From NCBI GenBank assembly GCA_039621445.1, contig CP154956.1, positions 55,831,419 through 55,895,418 of the forward strand: a stretch of 64,000 nt of DNA. Direction: 5' to 3'. This stretch comes from Euglena gracilis (lineage: Eukaryota; Euglenida; Euglenophyceae; Euglenales). The notes under the pieces are model-generated. The model had not been told where the DNA came from. It ran no database searches and worked only from the letters and a program-made list of their open reading frames with translations. A program made the translations under genes and the position numbers. Of the stretch, positions 35,365-48,030 are shown piece by piece (within the stretch, counting starts at the first letter, position 1; each line of letters starts with the position of its first letter).

Positions 35365-36865
35365 CAGGCAGTATCCATCCACCTCCCCCCCCCCCGCCCC
35401 TTGTCCAACACACCGTGCGGTTGACACCGCAACCCTGTGGGTGGTGGGTGGGGGGGGTCGACCACCCCCCCCCACCCTCGTCCTGGTGGTGGGGTCCTGG
35501 TGGTGGGGTGGGGGCAGGGATGGATGGGAAGCCCTTCAGTATTGAGGTAGGTGGGGGGGGTCCCGACAACCCCCCCCCTGGGGGGTAAGGTGGTAGGGGG
35601 GGGGGGCGGTCCAGACCACCCCCTAGATGTTGGGAGGGGGCCCACCCCCTTCCTTGACAGGTGCCAAAAATAGCAACAAAATTTTCTTCCGGCGCACAGC
35701 GCCGGAAAATGAGCAAAAACACCCCTTTTGCTGACTTTTGGACATATTGCCCATTTTTTGACGTGTGGGGTTTCCCCCTAAAAATGTTCAAAAAATTTCA
35801 AAAAATGAACATTTTTGGATCGATTTTCAAAGAAAAATCAGGAATTTTTGACCAATTTTAATTTTGACCAATTTTGACTCGATTTCTGGCCCTTTGCCCG
35901 TCCATGAAATCGAAATATTTTCGGCCCCCCCCCTCAGTTTCGAGGTAGGACCCCCCCCCCTCAAGGCTTCCCATCCATCCCTGGGTGGGGGGGGGGGGTC
36001 CGAACCCCCCTCACCAGGCCTCCCGTATTTCCGGGGGCGCTGATTTTTAGGTCGCAGTTTTTGGTGAATTTTTTCCCTCGCCAAAGGAGTTGTTTTTTTT
36101 TTTGAGCGAGTGCCATGGTGGGTGGGGGGGGTCGACCCACACCCTCTCCCCACATCCGGGGGTCCGACCCCTCCCCCCCACGGGCCTTCCCATTATGCAG
36201 CCCTGCCACCCCCTGTGTCAATGGCATTCATCCGGAACTCTTCCGGAGGTTTTTCATTGAATTACAGTGGCGTTGACACCCGTGCTCTTGACCCCCCCCC
36301 CCTGTGTAACGACACATTCCGTGAACATTGGCTTGTCTTGGAGGGAGGTAGTTTTTCTTCAGCCATGAGTTTGGGTATTTTTTTTCTGTAGTCCAAGTTT
36401 TCCAGCCTCCAAACTGGACCCCCCCAGGGTCCTGGAGGAACCCCCCACTTTGGATTTGTGGCACCAAATTCGCAATTCGCATTTTTTTTTAAAAAAAAAG
36501 AACTTCATTCTGAGATTTTCTTGTGTCACCCAAGGAAATGCTTCAATAAAAGGAGAGCGAGTTCGGGGTTTATGTTGGGGGAGCCCCCCCCCTTGGTCTG
36601 GACCCCCCCCCCACCTGCCAGGGGGGACCGATCCCGGGACCCCCAAAAAGTCAAAAAGTCAGTTTCCCTTCGGCGCTTTGCCGATTTTTTTTGTAATTTT
36701 TGACAAATTTTTGCCCCCCAAAAGGGCATTTGGCCATTTTGGCTGGGTCAAATATTTTTTTCGGTCACCCGGACAGCGCCACTGTTTTGGCTTCGATATA
36801 AGGGCAGGTGGGGGGGGGGTCGGACTCCCGCTCCACCCCTCAGTCCAGGACGAGGGGACACCCCC

Positions 36866-36973
36866 CAGGGTTTGATATAACAGTATAAGCAGGGTGTACA
36901 TGGTTTAGGGTGGGGTCCCCCCTGGCCCGCAAGGGTGGGGCCCCCCCCCCACCTGTCCTTATATCGAACCCTG
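36866..36973. mobile_element. Short C-family element
   Basis: Ends CAGGGTTTGATATAA and inverted TTATATCGAACCCTG; flanks share GACACCCC, blurred by the C-run. Only 108 bp, compared with 404-442 bp for the full copies. Confidence 0.6.
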
Positions 36974-37403
36974 GACACCCCCCATGCTGAACCTGGGGGC
37001 AGGGATCTATGGGAAGGAAGCACCCTTCATTGTTGAGGTAATTGAGGTAGGTGGCAGGAGGGGGTGAGGGGGGGGCCAGACCTGAACCTTTTTTCCAGTT
37101 CCAGGCTTCTTTTTAAGAACCATGGGGAGGGCAGGTACATTATTTTTCAGAACTTTTAGGTTTAAAGGCATTTTCTTTAAATGTTTTGTTCAGGTTGAAA
37201 TGAAATCTTCAACATATTTTTTGAAGTTTTTTAAGGTTTTGAAACATTTTTAAGGCATTTTGGCCAAGGTTTCAAGGTTTTTTCAAGGGTTTTAAGGTTT
37301 TTTGAAGGCATTTTAATGCCTGGCGGAGGGGGGTGCCTTGTGCTACGAAGTGGCAGTGAGGGGCCCGGACCATGCCATTGCGTATGGTGTGTCCCCCCCA
37401 CTC

Positions 37404-37682
37404 CCCGGGTGACTGACTGGTTTTTCGAAGTAATTGACTGGTTTTTCGATCCAGACCCCCCGGGGGGGATCAGCCAGGATTGGCTGAAAGTGGCCACCCG
37501 GCGCCAGAAAATTCTTTGCATTTTTGACCACAATCCTTTGATTCTTGGCCATTTTTGGCTGAGTGGCCAAAGTGACCGACCCCCCCCCCCTGGTGGGGGG
37601 CAGGAAGTGGGTGACTGGTTTTTGAACAGTGACTGACTGGTTTTTTGAAAGTGAAAGTGACCCCCGGGGGGGGGGTTGGTAA
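37404..37682. mobile_element. P-family repeat element, copy 1
   Basis: Several units of GTGACTGACTGGTTTTT near both ends with CCAGACCCCCCGGGGG between. A related copy lies at 62308-62577. Confidence 0.5.
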
Positions 37683-38325
37683 GCAATGGTGTACCTTGCT
37701 CAAGCCCCCTCTACTTAAGGAGGGGGAACACTAAACAGTGATATCATTTTTGCACCAGGCGAAAAGATTTCATTCCCCAAAATCAACCCAAATGTCATTT
37801 GTCGAAATAGCCAAAACTTTGTCAAAAATCTGTCGAAAATGCCAAAAAAATTTCGATACAAACGCCGAAAATTGGGGGGAGGTCCGTTGTGCTTTTTTGG
37901 GGGTCCAGGGTTCAATGTAAGTTTGCATCTAAGGAAGGGAGCAAAGCGTCCAGGGGGATTCCAGGCCAACTGTGGGAAAATCCCAATTTTTTTCAGAAAA
38001 TGAATGCAAAATTGCTCAATTTATGAAAACCTTTGATGTATCTTTCATCCTGCAAAATACCAGAAAAAAAGTCCAACGCGCTTAAAGGTGGAGGGGAAGC
38101 ATTTTTTTTGGATTTCCTGCATACAGAAAACTTTTGATCATTTTTGGAACCTGCCAAGGAGGGGGGTGGAGTGGGGAACCATTTCCAGATCAATTTTTTT
38201 CATCAGTTAAGAGAAATGAATTTATTAGAATTATTTTGTTTGCCCAACAAAATCATTGGCAGGTGGGGCAAGAACACGTCAAAAAACAGAGGCGAGTTGT
38301 TCCATCACACCTTCCTGTTCCCATG

Positions 38326-38339
38326 CTTTTGCCTCGCAG
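38326..38339 (+). promoter_or_regulatory. Candidate trans-splice acceptor before the clathrin gene
   Basis: A pyrimidine-rich TGCTTTTGCCTCGCAG ends at 38339, 16 bases before the ATG. This would leave a short 5' UTR, as expected after spliced-leader addition. An upstream cis-spliced 5' UTR exon is the alternative. Confidence 0.45.
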
Positions 38340-38355
38340 CTTGCAAGCGCTCGGA

Positions 38356-38490
38356 ATGGCTTCGCCGATTGTCACCAGCCAAGTCTACAATTTGACGACG
38401 GTTGATGGGGGCATCAACCCCGCCTCCATCAATTTCAAGTCCGTCACCATGGAGAGTGACAAGTTCATCTGTGTCCGGGATCAAACTGGA
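38356..38490 (+). CDS. CHC: Clathrin heavy chain exon 1
   Basis: Residues 1-45: start of the beta-propeller, with [17 protein letters not shown]. Intron 1 (38491-39117) straddles CTGGAGGC / CTCAAGAC (5 of 8) with CAGGGG and inverted CCCTG. A GT-AG pair (GTTTGC…ACCAG) exists nearby but breaks the frame. Confidence 0.92.
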
Positions 38491-41400
38491 GGCCAGGGGT
38501 TTGCAAGGGTCAGGATGAGGCGACCCCCCCCCACCAGGCTTTCCTGTGTTTCCGGGGGTGTCGATTTTTTAGGTCAAAATTTTTATTCCTTGTGGGGGGT
38601 CCGACACCCCCCTCCCACGTCTTCCCGTACAGCCCCCTCCCCCAGGGGGATAGTGCCTGCCTCCATACACCAGGCTCCATATTTGGAGTCCATTTTGGAG
38701 TTGATCCAGCCTCAGGTGGGGACACCACCCGCTATCTGCAGGGGGGTCCAAACCTTGCCCCCCACCTGCACCCAGACTGACCCCCAGGGATATCCAGACC
38801 CCCCAAACGGGTAAATTCTTCCTTTCAGCGGGCTTTTTGCGTCGTAAATGTTCAGCAATCTTGACAGATCTCTGCCCAAAAAGTGCCCAAAAATTGTATT
38901 TTGGGTTGATTTTGGAAGTAAATTCTTTTGGCTCGCTTTTAGGCGGGCGTTTTTTTTTTGGTCAGCCGTGGAAGGGACCCAAAAATTTAACCCAGGGGCA
39001 AACACACCCTGGGCACCAGCAGCAATATGAGACCACAAAAACTGTTACTGCTCGCCTTCCCCAAAATGCTTTATCACAGATCTGGGTTTATCCCAGGATC
39101 AGCTGAGCCCTGCTCAAGACCAGAACAGCATCGTCATCGTGGATTTGGCACAGAAGTCCAATGCCCGCCACAAGATCGCCGCCGAGTCTGCCATCATGAA
39201 CCCCATCTCCAAGGTCTTGGCGTTGAAGGCCGGCAGCACCCTCCAGAACAGGCTTCTTTTTGAGGAAGTGCACCCCCCCCCCCCGGGGATGGGTGCTATG
39301 GGTAGGCAGGGGAGTTGGGCACTTTCGACCGCCCCGGGGCGGTCGGGCTTTGGGGTGGGTAGTGCTACATCACACCTCCGGTGCCAAAGGCGCCGAAGCC
39401 CGGAAATGGCCATTTTCAAGGGAAAATTGGCTGGGTCGGCAGGCACCAGGGGGGGGGGGGGTGTCAGGCTCCAGCCAACTCCACAAAAAAGGGCCAGAGG
39501 TGGAAAACAGCGCCAGGCCAGAAGAAGGGATAACAGGCACCACACAAACAGCCACAGTGCACACAGAGAGGGGGTGCCTGCTGTAGGCAGGCACCGCATA
39601 GCACAAGGCACCCCCCTCCCCCCGCGGGGTTGGTAAAAAAAAAAGCCTGCTCCAGATCTTCAACCTTGACCTGAAGGCAAAGATGAAGTCATACGCCATG
39701 CCAGAGCCGGTCATCTACTGGCGCTGGATCTCAGCGCAGACAAACAGATGCATCCTGTCCTGATGTGAAATCTTCTGCCTCTCTCACCCAATCAGGGCGG
39801 TCTTTAAGGGACAGGAATGTTTTTTTTTTTATTTCCTTAAGGACCGCCCCCCTTTCGGCCAAAGGGCAGGCCAAGGGCCAGACTGGGACTTGAACGGGGG
39901 CAAAAAATTAACAGTCGAAAAACACAGTTTTTGATGATTTGGGTGGATGGACGATGGTCCAAGGATGCCAGGAATCAATTTTTTTCCTGTTCTCGCTGAA
40001 AAATGCCAAAACTTCTTGCCCGTTTTCCTGTATATTTTTCACTGAGTGTGCTGGGACAGCGGAGTTTTTTTTTATTTGCTTAAGGACCGCCCTGCACTCA
40101 ATATGAGGGATTTCGAGACAGTATTTTGCAGCCCCCCCCCCCCCCTTGGGTTGTTTGTAGCCCATCTCATAGCTCATAGGATGCACCTGGAGTGGATTGC
40201 TTTGGTCACTGCCACAGCCGTGTACCATTGGTCGGTCGACGGCCAGTCCGACCCAAAGAAGATGTTTGACCGGAAGGAGGAGCTGAATGAGACACAGATC
40301 CTGAGCTACAAGGCAGATGAGCATGAGTCGTGGTTGTTGCTTATTGGTGTGAAGAAGCAGGCCGATGGCACCTTGCTCTCAGGGCCGTGAAAACAAGCAA
40401 AGCCCGAAAACTCAAAATTGGAAACTGGGTTCTCCCCCAGGGGGGCATGCAGTTGTTGACTGCCCATTTGAATCTTTATCCCGCCACCAGGCACCTGCGG
40501 CCGACCAGGGCACCAGGCACGACCGGGGCCGACTATGATTTTCAAGGACCCCCATAGGTGGGGGTTCTGAACAGGGCCATTTTTGGCCACTTTTGCCCAC
40601 TTTTGGCATTGTACCCCCACTTTGGGCATGCACCACGTTTGATTGCTGTTTAACCACTTTTGAGCGTTTGGTCGCTCCTGGTTGCTTTTTCCCCCAATTT
40701 TGAGCTTTTGATTTCCTTTTGGTCACTTTTGGTCAACGTTGATTGCTTTTGGTCATTTTTAAGCTTCTTTGCGACTTTTTGGTCACTTTTGCCCATCTTT
40801 TGCCCACTTGAGGCTGCTTCTGCTGCTTTTTGGCACTTTTGCCCATTTGAGGCTGTTGTTGCTGCTCTTCGGCCACCTTTGGCCACTTTTTGCCCACTTG
40901 AGGCTGCTTCTGCTGCTTTATGGCCACTTTTGATAACTTTTGACAACTTGAAGCTGTTTCGGTTTTCTGTTTCTGGTTCTTTGGGTCACTTTTGCCTGCT
41001 TTTTGGTCATGTTTGGCCACTTCCTTCTTCTCCTCTTGACTTGCATCTTCCTTGATCCTGCAGAATTGGACCAAAACGGGCAAAATTAGCAAAAAGTGGC
41101 CAAAGGTGGGCAAAAGTGGGGGAGGGAATGGGCAATGGTGGCAAAAATGGCCAAAAAAAAACCGCAGGGTGGGGAAGACCTTGTCCACCGTTTGCCATGG
41201 GCATAAGCAGCCGACAAAGGCAAAGTCGAAAAGTGGCCAAAAGAGGCCAAATGTGAGCAAAAATTGGCGAAAATTGCCAAAGGTGGGGGAAAGTGGCCAA
41301 AAAGCGCATTGTATGGTTGGGGAAATGATTATTTTTTGTTGGTACACCACCCACCTATGGTGGATAGTGGCCTTGTATCGGCAACCCCCCCCCCAGGAAG

Positions 41401-44400
41401 TGGGCATGCCTGAGAATCCCAGTGCCAGTCACCAGAGTCGACCTCCAGGCAACAATTGTGCCAGTTGGGCAGAAAGTTGCCCACGGCCCTGCCACCAGGG
41501 GTTGATGCAATTGTACTCCGTGGACAAGAACGCCAGCCGCGTCATCGAGGGCCACGCCGCTTGCTTCATCAACTTTGCGCCGCCCGGCCAGCCCCAGTGC
41601 TGCCTGATGGCCGTCGCCTCCAACTCCGCCGCTGGGGGGAAGATGTTCGTCATGGAGGTGCCCACCGCTTCGAAGGCCGCCACCACGTTCGAAAGGAAGG
41701 TGGCCAGTGTGGGGTTCTCCTCCCCGTCGGATTTCCCCGTGTCTCTGACGGCCAGCAAGAAGTACGGCCTGTTGTATATGGTCACCCGGTCCGGGTACCT
41801 GTACCTCTTTGACCTGCCTACGGTCACACTGCTGCATTCCGAGGCTGTGACTCAGAACCAGGCCAGAATCCAACATCTGGGAAACTGTCAGGGTCCTTGG
41901 CACCAGCCAACCTGTGTGATGGGAAGTTGTCAGGGTCCCCGTTGCTGCCAACCTGTCAGGTGACAGTTTTCTGGAAGGGGTGGGTTGAAACTGCAGGTCT
42001 TGAAGTTTACGCGATTGATGTTGTGTGACGCAGACTGTTCATGCATCAAAAATGTATTGGTGGTCTTTTCACACCTGACATTGTTGAAAGTATTTTAAAG
42101 CAAATAGATCCTTCCGCTGAAAAGAATTGCGGCCCTTAAAGAATGGAAATAAAGGTGGACACCTTTCAGTTCTTCTGGCCTGTGCCCGACCCCATTTTTG
42201 CAACAGCGGATGAGGAGAGGACAAGCGGGCTGCTTGGCGTCAATACCCGAGGGCTTGTTCTGGGTAGTGCTTCTTCTCATGCGTGCACCACTTTTGAACC
42301 AGGAACCAACCCCCCTGGGAAGTTGTCTTTTAAGGGAAAGTGTCCTCTGTCCTCCACCAGGGGGAAACCATAGCCGACCTCTCCTTAGTGTGCATCAGCA
42401 AAAAAAAGATTTTGTTTTATTGGTGTGTATTGGCAAATAAAAAATTTGTGTATCGATTTGCATCGGCAAATTTTCGATTATTTTTCTCAATCCAAAAAAA
42501 TTGATTGTCGCGATTCAACACCAAATAAATTTTCATATTCTTACAGTTGATGATATGGCTTGTATGGGAATCCCCCCGGGTGCTGGACGATGCCAAAAAC
42601 AAATTGAAGGAGTAAGGTTATTGTGCGTCTCCAAAAATAAGACCCCCCCAAATACGCCCAAAATATGACCCCCCCCCAGGCTGATCGATCAAATGAAAAA
42701 AATAAGACCCCCCTGACGGCGCGAAGTGGGATTGGTGAAAATTTTCCCTGAAAAACGCCAAAAACCCCAATTTCACACAAAAATGATGAAATCTTCCGCA
42801 TTTTCGAAGTGCCAAAAACATGGGTATTGTCAACTCATACCAATTTACACATGGCGCAAAGTGCCGAAGCAAAAATTTCAGTGTTTTGGGGAGCCTGAAA
42901 AGTAATGTTTTTTTGGGCCTGGGTTGGTCAAGAAATCATCCAAAAGCAAGTACCCCCCAAAATAAGACCCCCCCCCCCCGTTGCAGGTTTCCAGCAACGG
43001 ACGCAAAAATAATCATCTGATCAATTGGTGACTTTTTCCCCATGTGCCGCGACACAAAAATCTTTTCAGGAGGTGAAATTTTTTTGTATCAATGCATATC
43101 AGCCAAAAAAAATTTGTGTATCGGTGTGTTTCGGCAATTTTTTTGTGTATCAGTGTGTATCAGAAAAAAATGATTTGTGTCGGTGTGCATTGCTGATGCT
43201 CACCAAGGAGAGGTCTGAACCGTAGGTTGAGCTCGAATACTGAAGCTTGATCCTCCTCGAACGTTTTTTGAGCCCCTCTCCTACGGAGCCTCCTCCTACT
43301 GCAACCTTGTCATCCTCTACCCTCTTTTCATTAACCTGTCCTTTCAGGAGCCTGGCTTCTCCCCCCAACCTGTCTCCCAGTACTTTTTTTTTGCATTTTC
43401 TCACCTTTTCAGTCTTTTCAATTTCTCAAAGTGCTTCGATGAAAAACTTTATTTCCCAAATTGAAAAAAATGCCAACATTTTCAAGCTGATCACAAATAT
43501 GTGAAATATTTAATTTCGTGTCGGTGGGAGGCAAAAAAGGTAAGTTTTTCCCTCTGACCCCCCCCGGAAATTCCGTCTTTTTGTCCCTGCCCACCTGTCC
43601 TCATAGAGGCCTGCCTTCCACCTTTTGCATTTCTATTTGCCGCAAATTTTCAATGTGGCAGCTCATCTGGCAGCTGCATCCCATGAATGAACAGAAGCCT
43701 ACCGCTGAGCATTGCCGTCAACCCCCAGACCGTGGTCAAGTACGTCCAGCAGACCTGCGGCAACTACGACGTGGCCCTGCGCATCGCCGCCAGCGGCAAC
43801 CTCGGCGGGGCCGACGACCTGTTCATGGCCAAGTTCAACAACTACCTCAACGAGATGAACATCCAGGAGGCGGTGAAGCTGGTGGCCGAGGCCCCCCACG
43901 GGCTGTTGCGCACCCGGGAGACCATCCAGCGCTTCCAGGCCATCCCGCAGCTTCCGGGGCAACAGCCGGCCCTGTCGGTGTACTTCAAGCACCTGCTGGA
44001 CCACGGCAAGCTGAACACCTTCGAGGCAGTTGAGCTGGCCCGCATTGTGCTTCAGAAAGCTGGGGGTGCACCGCCAGGACAGGGCGATAAAAGAAGAAGG
44101 CCATTTTATAAGAAGGCCGTCTGTTTTATTTTATATTCCTGTGGCACTGTCAAAACTTCTTTTTGAGCAATTTGGGAAATGAACACAGTTAACTCACATC
44201 AACAGACCAACACACAATCCAATTAATGGAAAGTTATGGCTTTTTTGGGTCTGATGTATTCAGCAAGGAGGCAATGGTGGCCGGTGGCCAGAATCCGGAA
44301 CCACTTTTCTTAATACCCCCCCCCCTGTCCAACAACCCCCCCCCCCTTTTGTCCAACCCCCTCTTTGTCTTCTGGCCCCCTGGTCGAAGGACTCCTTTTT

Positions 44401-47400
44401 GGTCAGAGCCCTATGTCCAATGACCACCTCTCACCCCCAGTCGTTGGACAAAGGAGGAGGGGCAATGAAAACCTGGCGAAGGTTTGGATGGGAGCAGGAT
44501 TTCATGGGAACCCCCAAAATCCTATGTTTGGTGGGGGTCAACCCCGTCCTGGTGGGGGCAGGGTTCGATATAAGGAGGGCGTACATGGTTTAGGTGGGGG
44601 GGGTGTCCCCCCCCACCCCCCCCCCTCCTGTGCCCCAGGGGGGGGGTCCGGACCCCCCCCCCCCCACCTGCAAGGGGGGTCCGGACCGACCCTGGGGGGC
44701 AAAAATTGACCCCCCCCAAAAAGGGTCATTTTTTTCCTCCGGCGCTTCGCGCCGAAAATTTTTTGCATTTTTGGCACATTTTTGCCCAAAAAGTGCCCAA
44801 AATGGCACTTTTGGTCGTTTTGGGGGGTCAAAAATTTTCGGCCCGGCGCTGCGCGCCGGGCCGAAAATTCGGCCACCCTGACCGCGCACCTGTTTAGGTG
44901 GGGGGGGGGGGGGTGTCCCCCCCCCGCCCCCCCCCCCCTCTTGGCCCGCAGGGGGGGGTCCGGACCACCCCCCCCCCACCTGTCCTTATATCGAACCCTG
45001 GGTGGGGGGTCTGAACACCCACCCCCACCCCTTCCCCCATTTCTGGGAGCTCCAATTTTAGGTCAATTTTAGGTGGGTCGGGAGGTGGGGGGTCGACCGA
45101 CCCTTCACCACCTCCTGGGTAGGGAGCCAGGCCTTCTCGTGCAACCGTGGACGGGAGGGATCCACTTAACTCCCTGGATAGGGTCAAAGGGGGCCGACCT
45201 GCCCTGCCCCCAGTACATTCAGAAACTCATCGGGGAGGAGAAGTTGGAGGAAAGTGAGGAGTTGGGTGATGTCTTGCAGCCAGAGTTCTTTTGGCGTCCC
45301 AGCTCCACATTTTAAAACGCAGAGGACTGTCGCGAATGTCAATGACAGGAGTCCCCGAATTGATTGGTTCCTTGTTGGATTTTCAGCAATTTGCTTTGCA
45401 GACGTCCAATTGTAGATTTAGATTCTTGGTTTGATTCCCATGTTCCTGTTTTGAAAGTGGCAACTTCCAAGCAGGAATTTACGCAGACTCAAAATGCTGC
45501 AAATTCACCCACTGCGGCTGTTGTTTCGTTTCGAGCACAGTCCTCAGATGGTCGAAAAGCCTTTTCGGGTCGACAAAAAGAAAGGAACTCTGCCTCCAGC
45601 CTCATGACGCTGACCTGGCACTGAAGATCTATTTCAAGGGCGGGGCCCACCTCAAGGTCATCCACACCCTGGTGCAGCGCGGCGATTTCGCCAAGATCAT
45701 GGCTAGGGGTTTTTTTAGTCTTGGACCCCCTCCCCCCCGGGGGGGGTCCCTTGGACCCCCTCCCCTCCCCCCGGGGGGAGGGGGTAGGGGCTGGTGGGTA
45801 TATCTTCTTCGGCGCCAAAGGTGCCGAAAATTTTGATAAAGGTGCTATTGAGCGTTTTTGGCCATTTTCGGGCAAAAGTGGATGGGTCCCCTGGGACCCC
45901 CTCCCCAGGTGGGGCCCACCCCAGGGGTGGGTGGGTGGGTGTCAACCCCGGGTCTTAAAAAAAAACCCCTGATCATGGCCTACTGCAAGAAGGTGAACTA
46001 CACCCCAGACTGGCCCCACCTGCTCTCCGGGGTGCTGAACCTGAACCCGGACGGCGCCGTGCAGCTTGCAGTGTCACTGAACGAATTGGACCCTCCGCCA
46101 GTGCTGCCCAACCAGGTGGTCGAGATGTTTGTCTCCCGCAACATGATCAAGCAAGTGACGGCGTACCTCCTTGTCCAGGTTTCTATGGAATTCAGGGTCA
46201 GCTCTTTGAAGCCCTGTCCCCTTGTCTTCCCAAAAGACCATTCTAAAACAGCAAATATGTTGAATTCTTTGTTGTATGTGTCTGTTCCATTCCCTGCAAG
46301 GCATTTTTTGCAGTCTTTTGAAATCTAGCACAGTACACCACACATTTTTTTTGGGTTTGTACAGTGGAAGATTTTGGTCAGTTGGGGCTCAAACGTTGTC
46401 TTGCAACATGAACAGACTCCACATGGCACATGGGTTTCCCCACACAGTTCATCAGAAGAAGTCTGCCTTGGACGTGCTGAAGAATGACAAGCCCGAGGAG
46501 GCAAATCTGCAGACCCGCCTGTTGGAGATCAACCTGATGTACTCCCCGCCTCAGGTGGCTGAGGGCATCTTCCAGAATGTGTCCAGTGGCAACCTCCACC
46601 TCTCCCACTATGGACAGGCCTCCTGGCACCTCCCCCTTGTCCAAGGCACAGTGTGCTATTCTCATTTTCCCCTGGCTATGCCACTTACCAGTTCTCCGCT
46701 TTAACCCAAAACCCACCCTTCACCCCACTCATTCATTTTCTTTTTCTTTTTTTCTTTTTGGGAAATGGATTCCCAAAGAGGGAAATGTGTGTGGGGGGAT
46801 TATTGGCTTATTATCTATCAAAATACATTGCACAATAAAATAAGAAGCTGAAAAATTTATCCAGCCTCCAGAAGAAAAGTGTAGTGTACATTCTTTTTTT
46901 TAGCGTTGCCCCCCCCCCCACACTTGTAGACAACAATCACCCCCCCCCCCGCCTCCTTTGACCCGGAGCCCTGCTGGCTGATGCCATGAAGATCGCTCAG
47001 CTCTGCGAGAAGGCACAGTTGTACCAGCGGGCGCTGGAGAACTACATCAAAGTGGCACAGACCACGGACGCCAACGCCATCAACCACGTGAAGCGGGTCA
47101 TCATCAACACCCACGCCATCAACCCGGAGTGGCTCATCGAGTTCTTCGGGGAGCTGTCGAAGGAGGACAGCCTGGACTGCCTGCGGGAACTGCTGACCCA
47201 CGGCCAGGGGCGACAGGTCGGTGGCAGGAAGGAATGAGGAAGGGGGTACAGTGTGTTGATCAGGTTTGTGCTCGGTTGGCTGCCTACCCCACGGGGGGGG
47301 GGGGGTGCTAGGGGCAGGCACCCCATAGCACCCCATCCCACCCCGGGGGGGGGGGTTTGGGGGTGCCTACCCATAGCAGGCATCCCCCTCCCCGGCGTCA

Positions 47401-47967
47401 AAGGCGCCGGGGGTCCGGAAAAGGGCCATTTTCAATGAAAATTATCCCCCGGACCCCCCCCCAGGGGGTGTGCCTGCTAGGGGCAAGCACCCTATAGCAC
47501 CCCCCTCCCCCTGGTCGGTAAGCACAAGCCTGGTGTTGATGCCAAGCCTCACGTCTTATGGTAAAGGCAAGCCCTCCAACGTGAACATACCCCCAACGTC
47601 CTGGGTACCTGCTGAAGGGAAGAGCAAAAGGTTTCCATTCCCTCCCATGTTGACAAAAAGAACGGCAGGATAGGTCAGTGCCAGAGATTTCTCTTTTGCC
47701 CCTGCAGACGACGTTCGCCGCAATTTCAAGGTCTGTGTGCAGGTGGCACAGAAGTACTCGGATGAGCTGGGGCCGACCCACCTCATTGAGATCTTTTTGT
47801 CCTTCAAGTCGTATATCCAGGGAAGAGTGGGAGAGGTGTGTATTGTGCCAATTGGCTGATTCCACCTTTGGAGGCTCATACCAGCAATTTCATCCAATAC
47901 ATGAAATGGGGACAACACCCACCCACACCCACACCCACCCACCCACCCACCCACCCACCCACGCACG

Positions 47968-48030
<63 letters not shown>

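Noticed and set aside
38491-39117. A GT-AG reading of clathrin intron 1 (GTTTGC … GACCAG)
   Set aside because: It shifts the frame and destroys the conserved VIVDL text that follows; the CAG/CTG register keeps it.
40650-41407. Lys/Gln-rich minus-strand frame in clathrin intron 4
   Set aside because: Produced by a degenerate tandem repeat and lies within an intron fixed by the flanking clathrin exons.
43247-43504. Pro/Ser-rich segment in intron 6 as an extra clathrin exon
   Set aside because: Exons 6 and 7 join at the family length without it.
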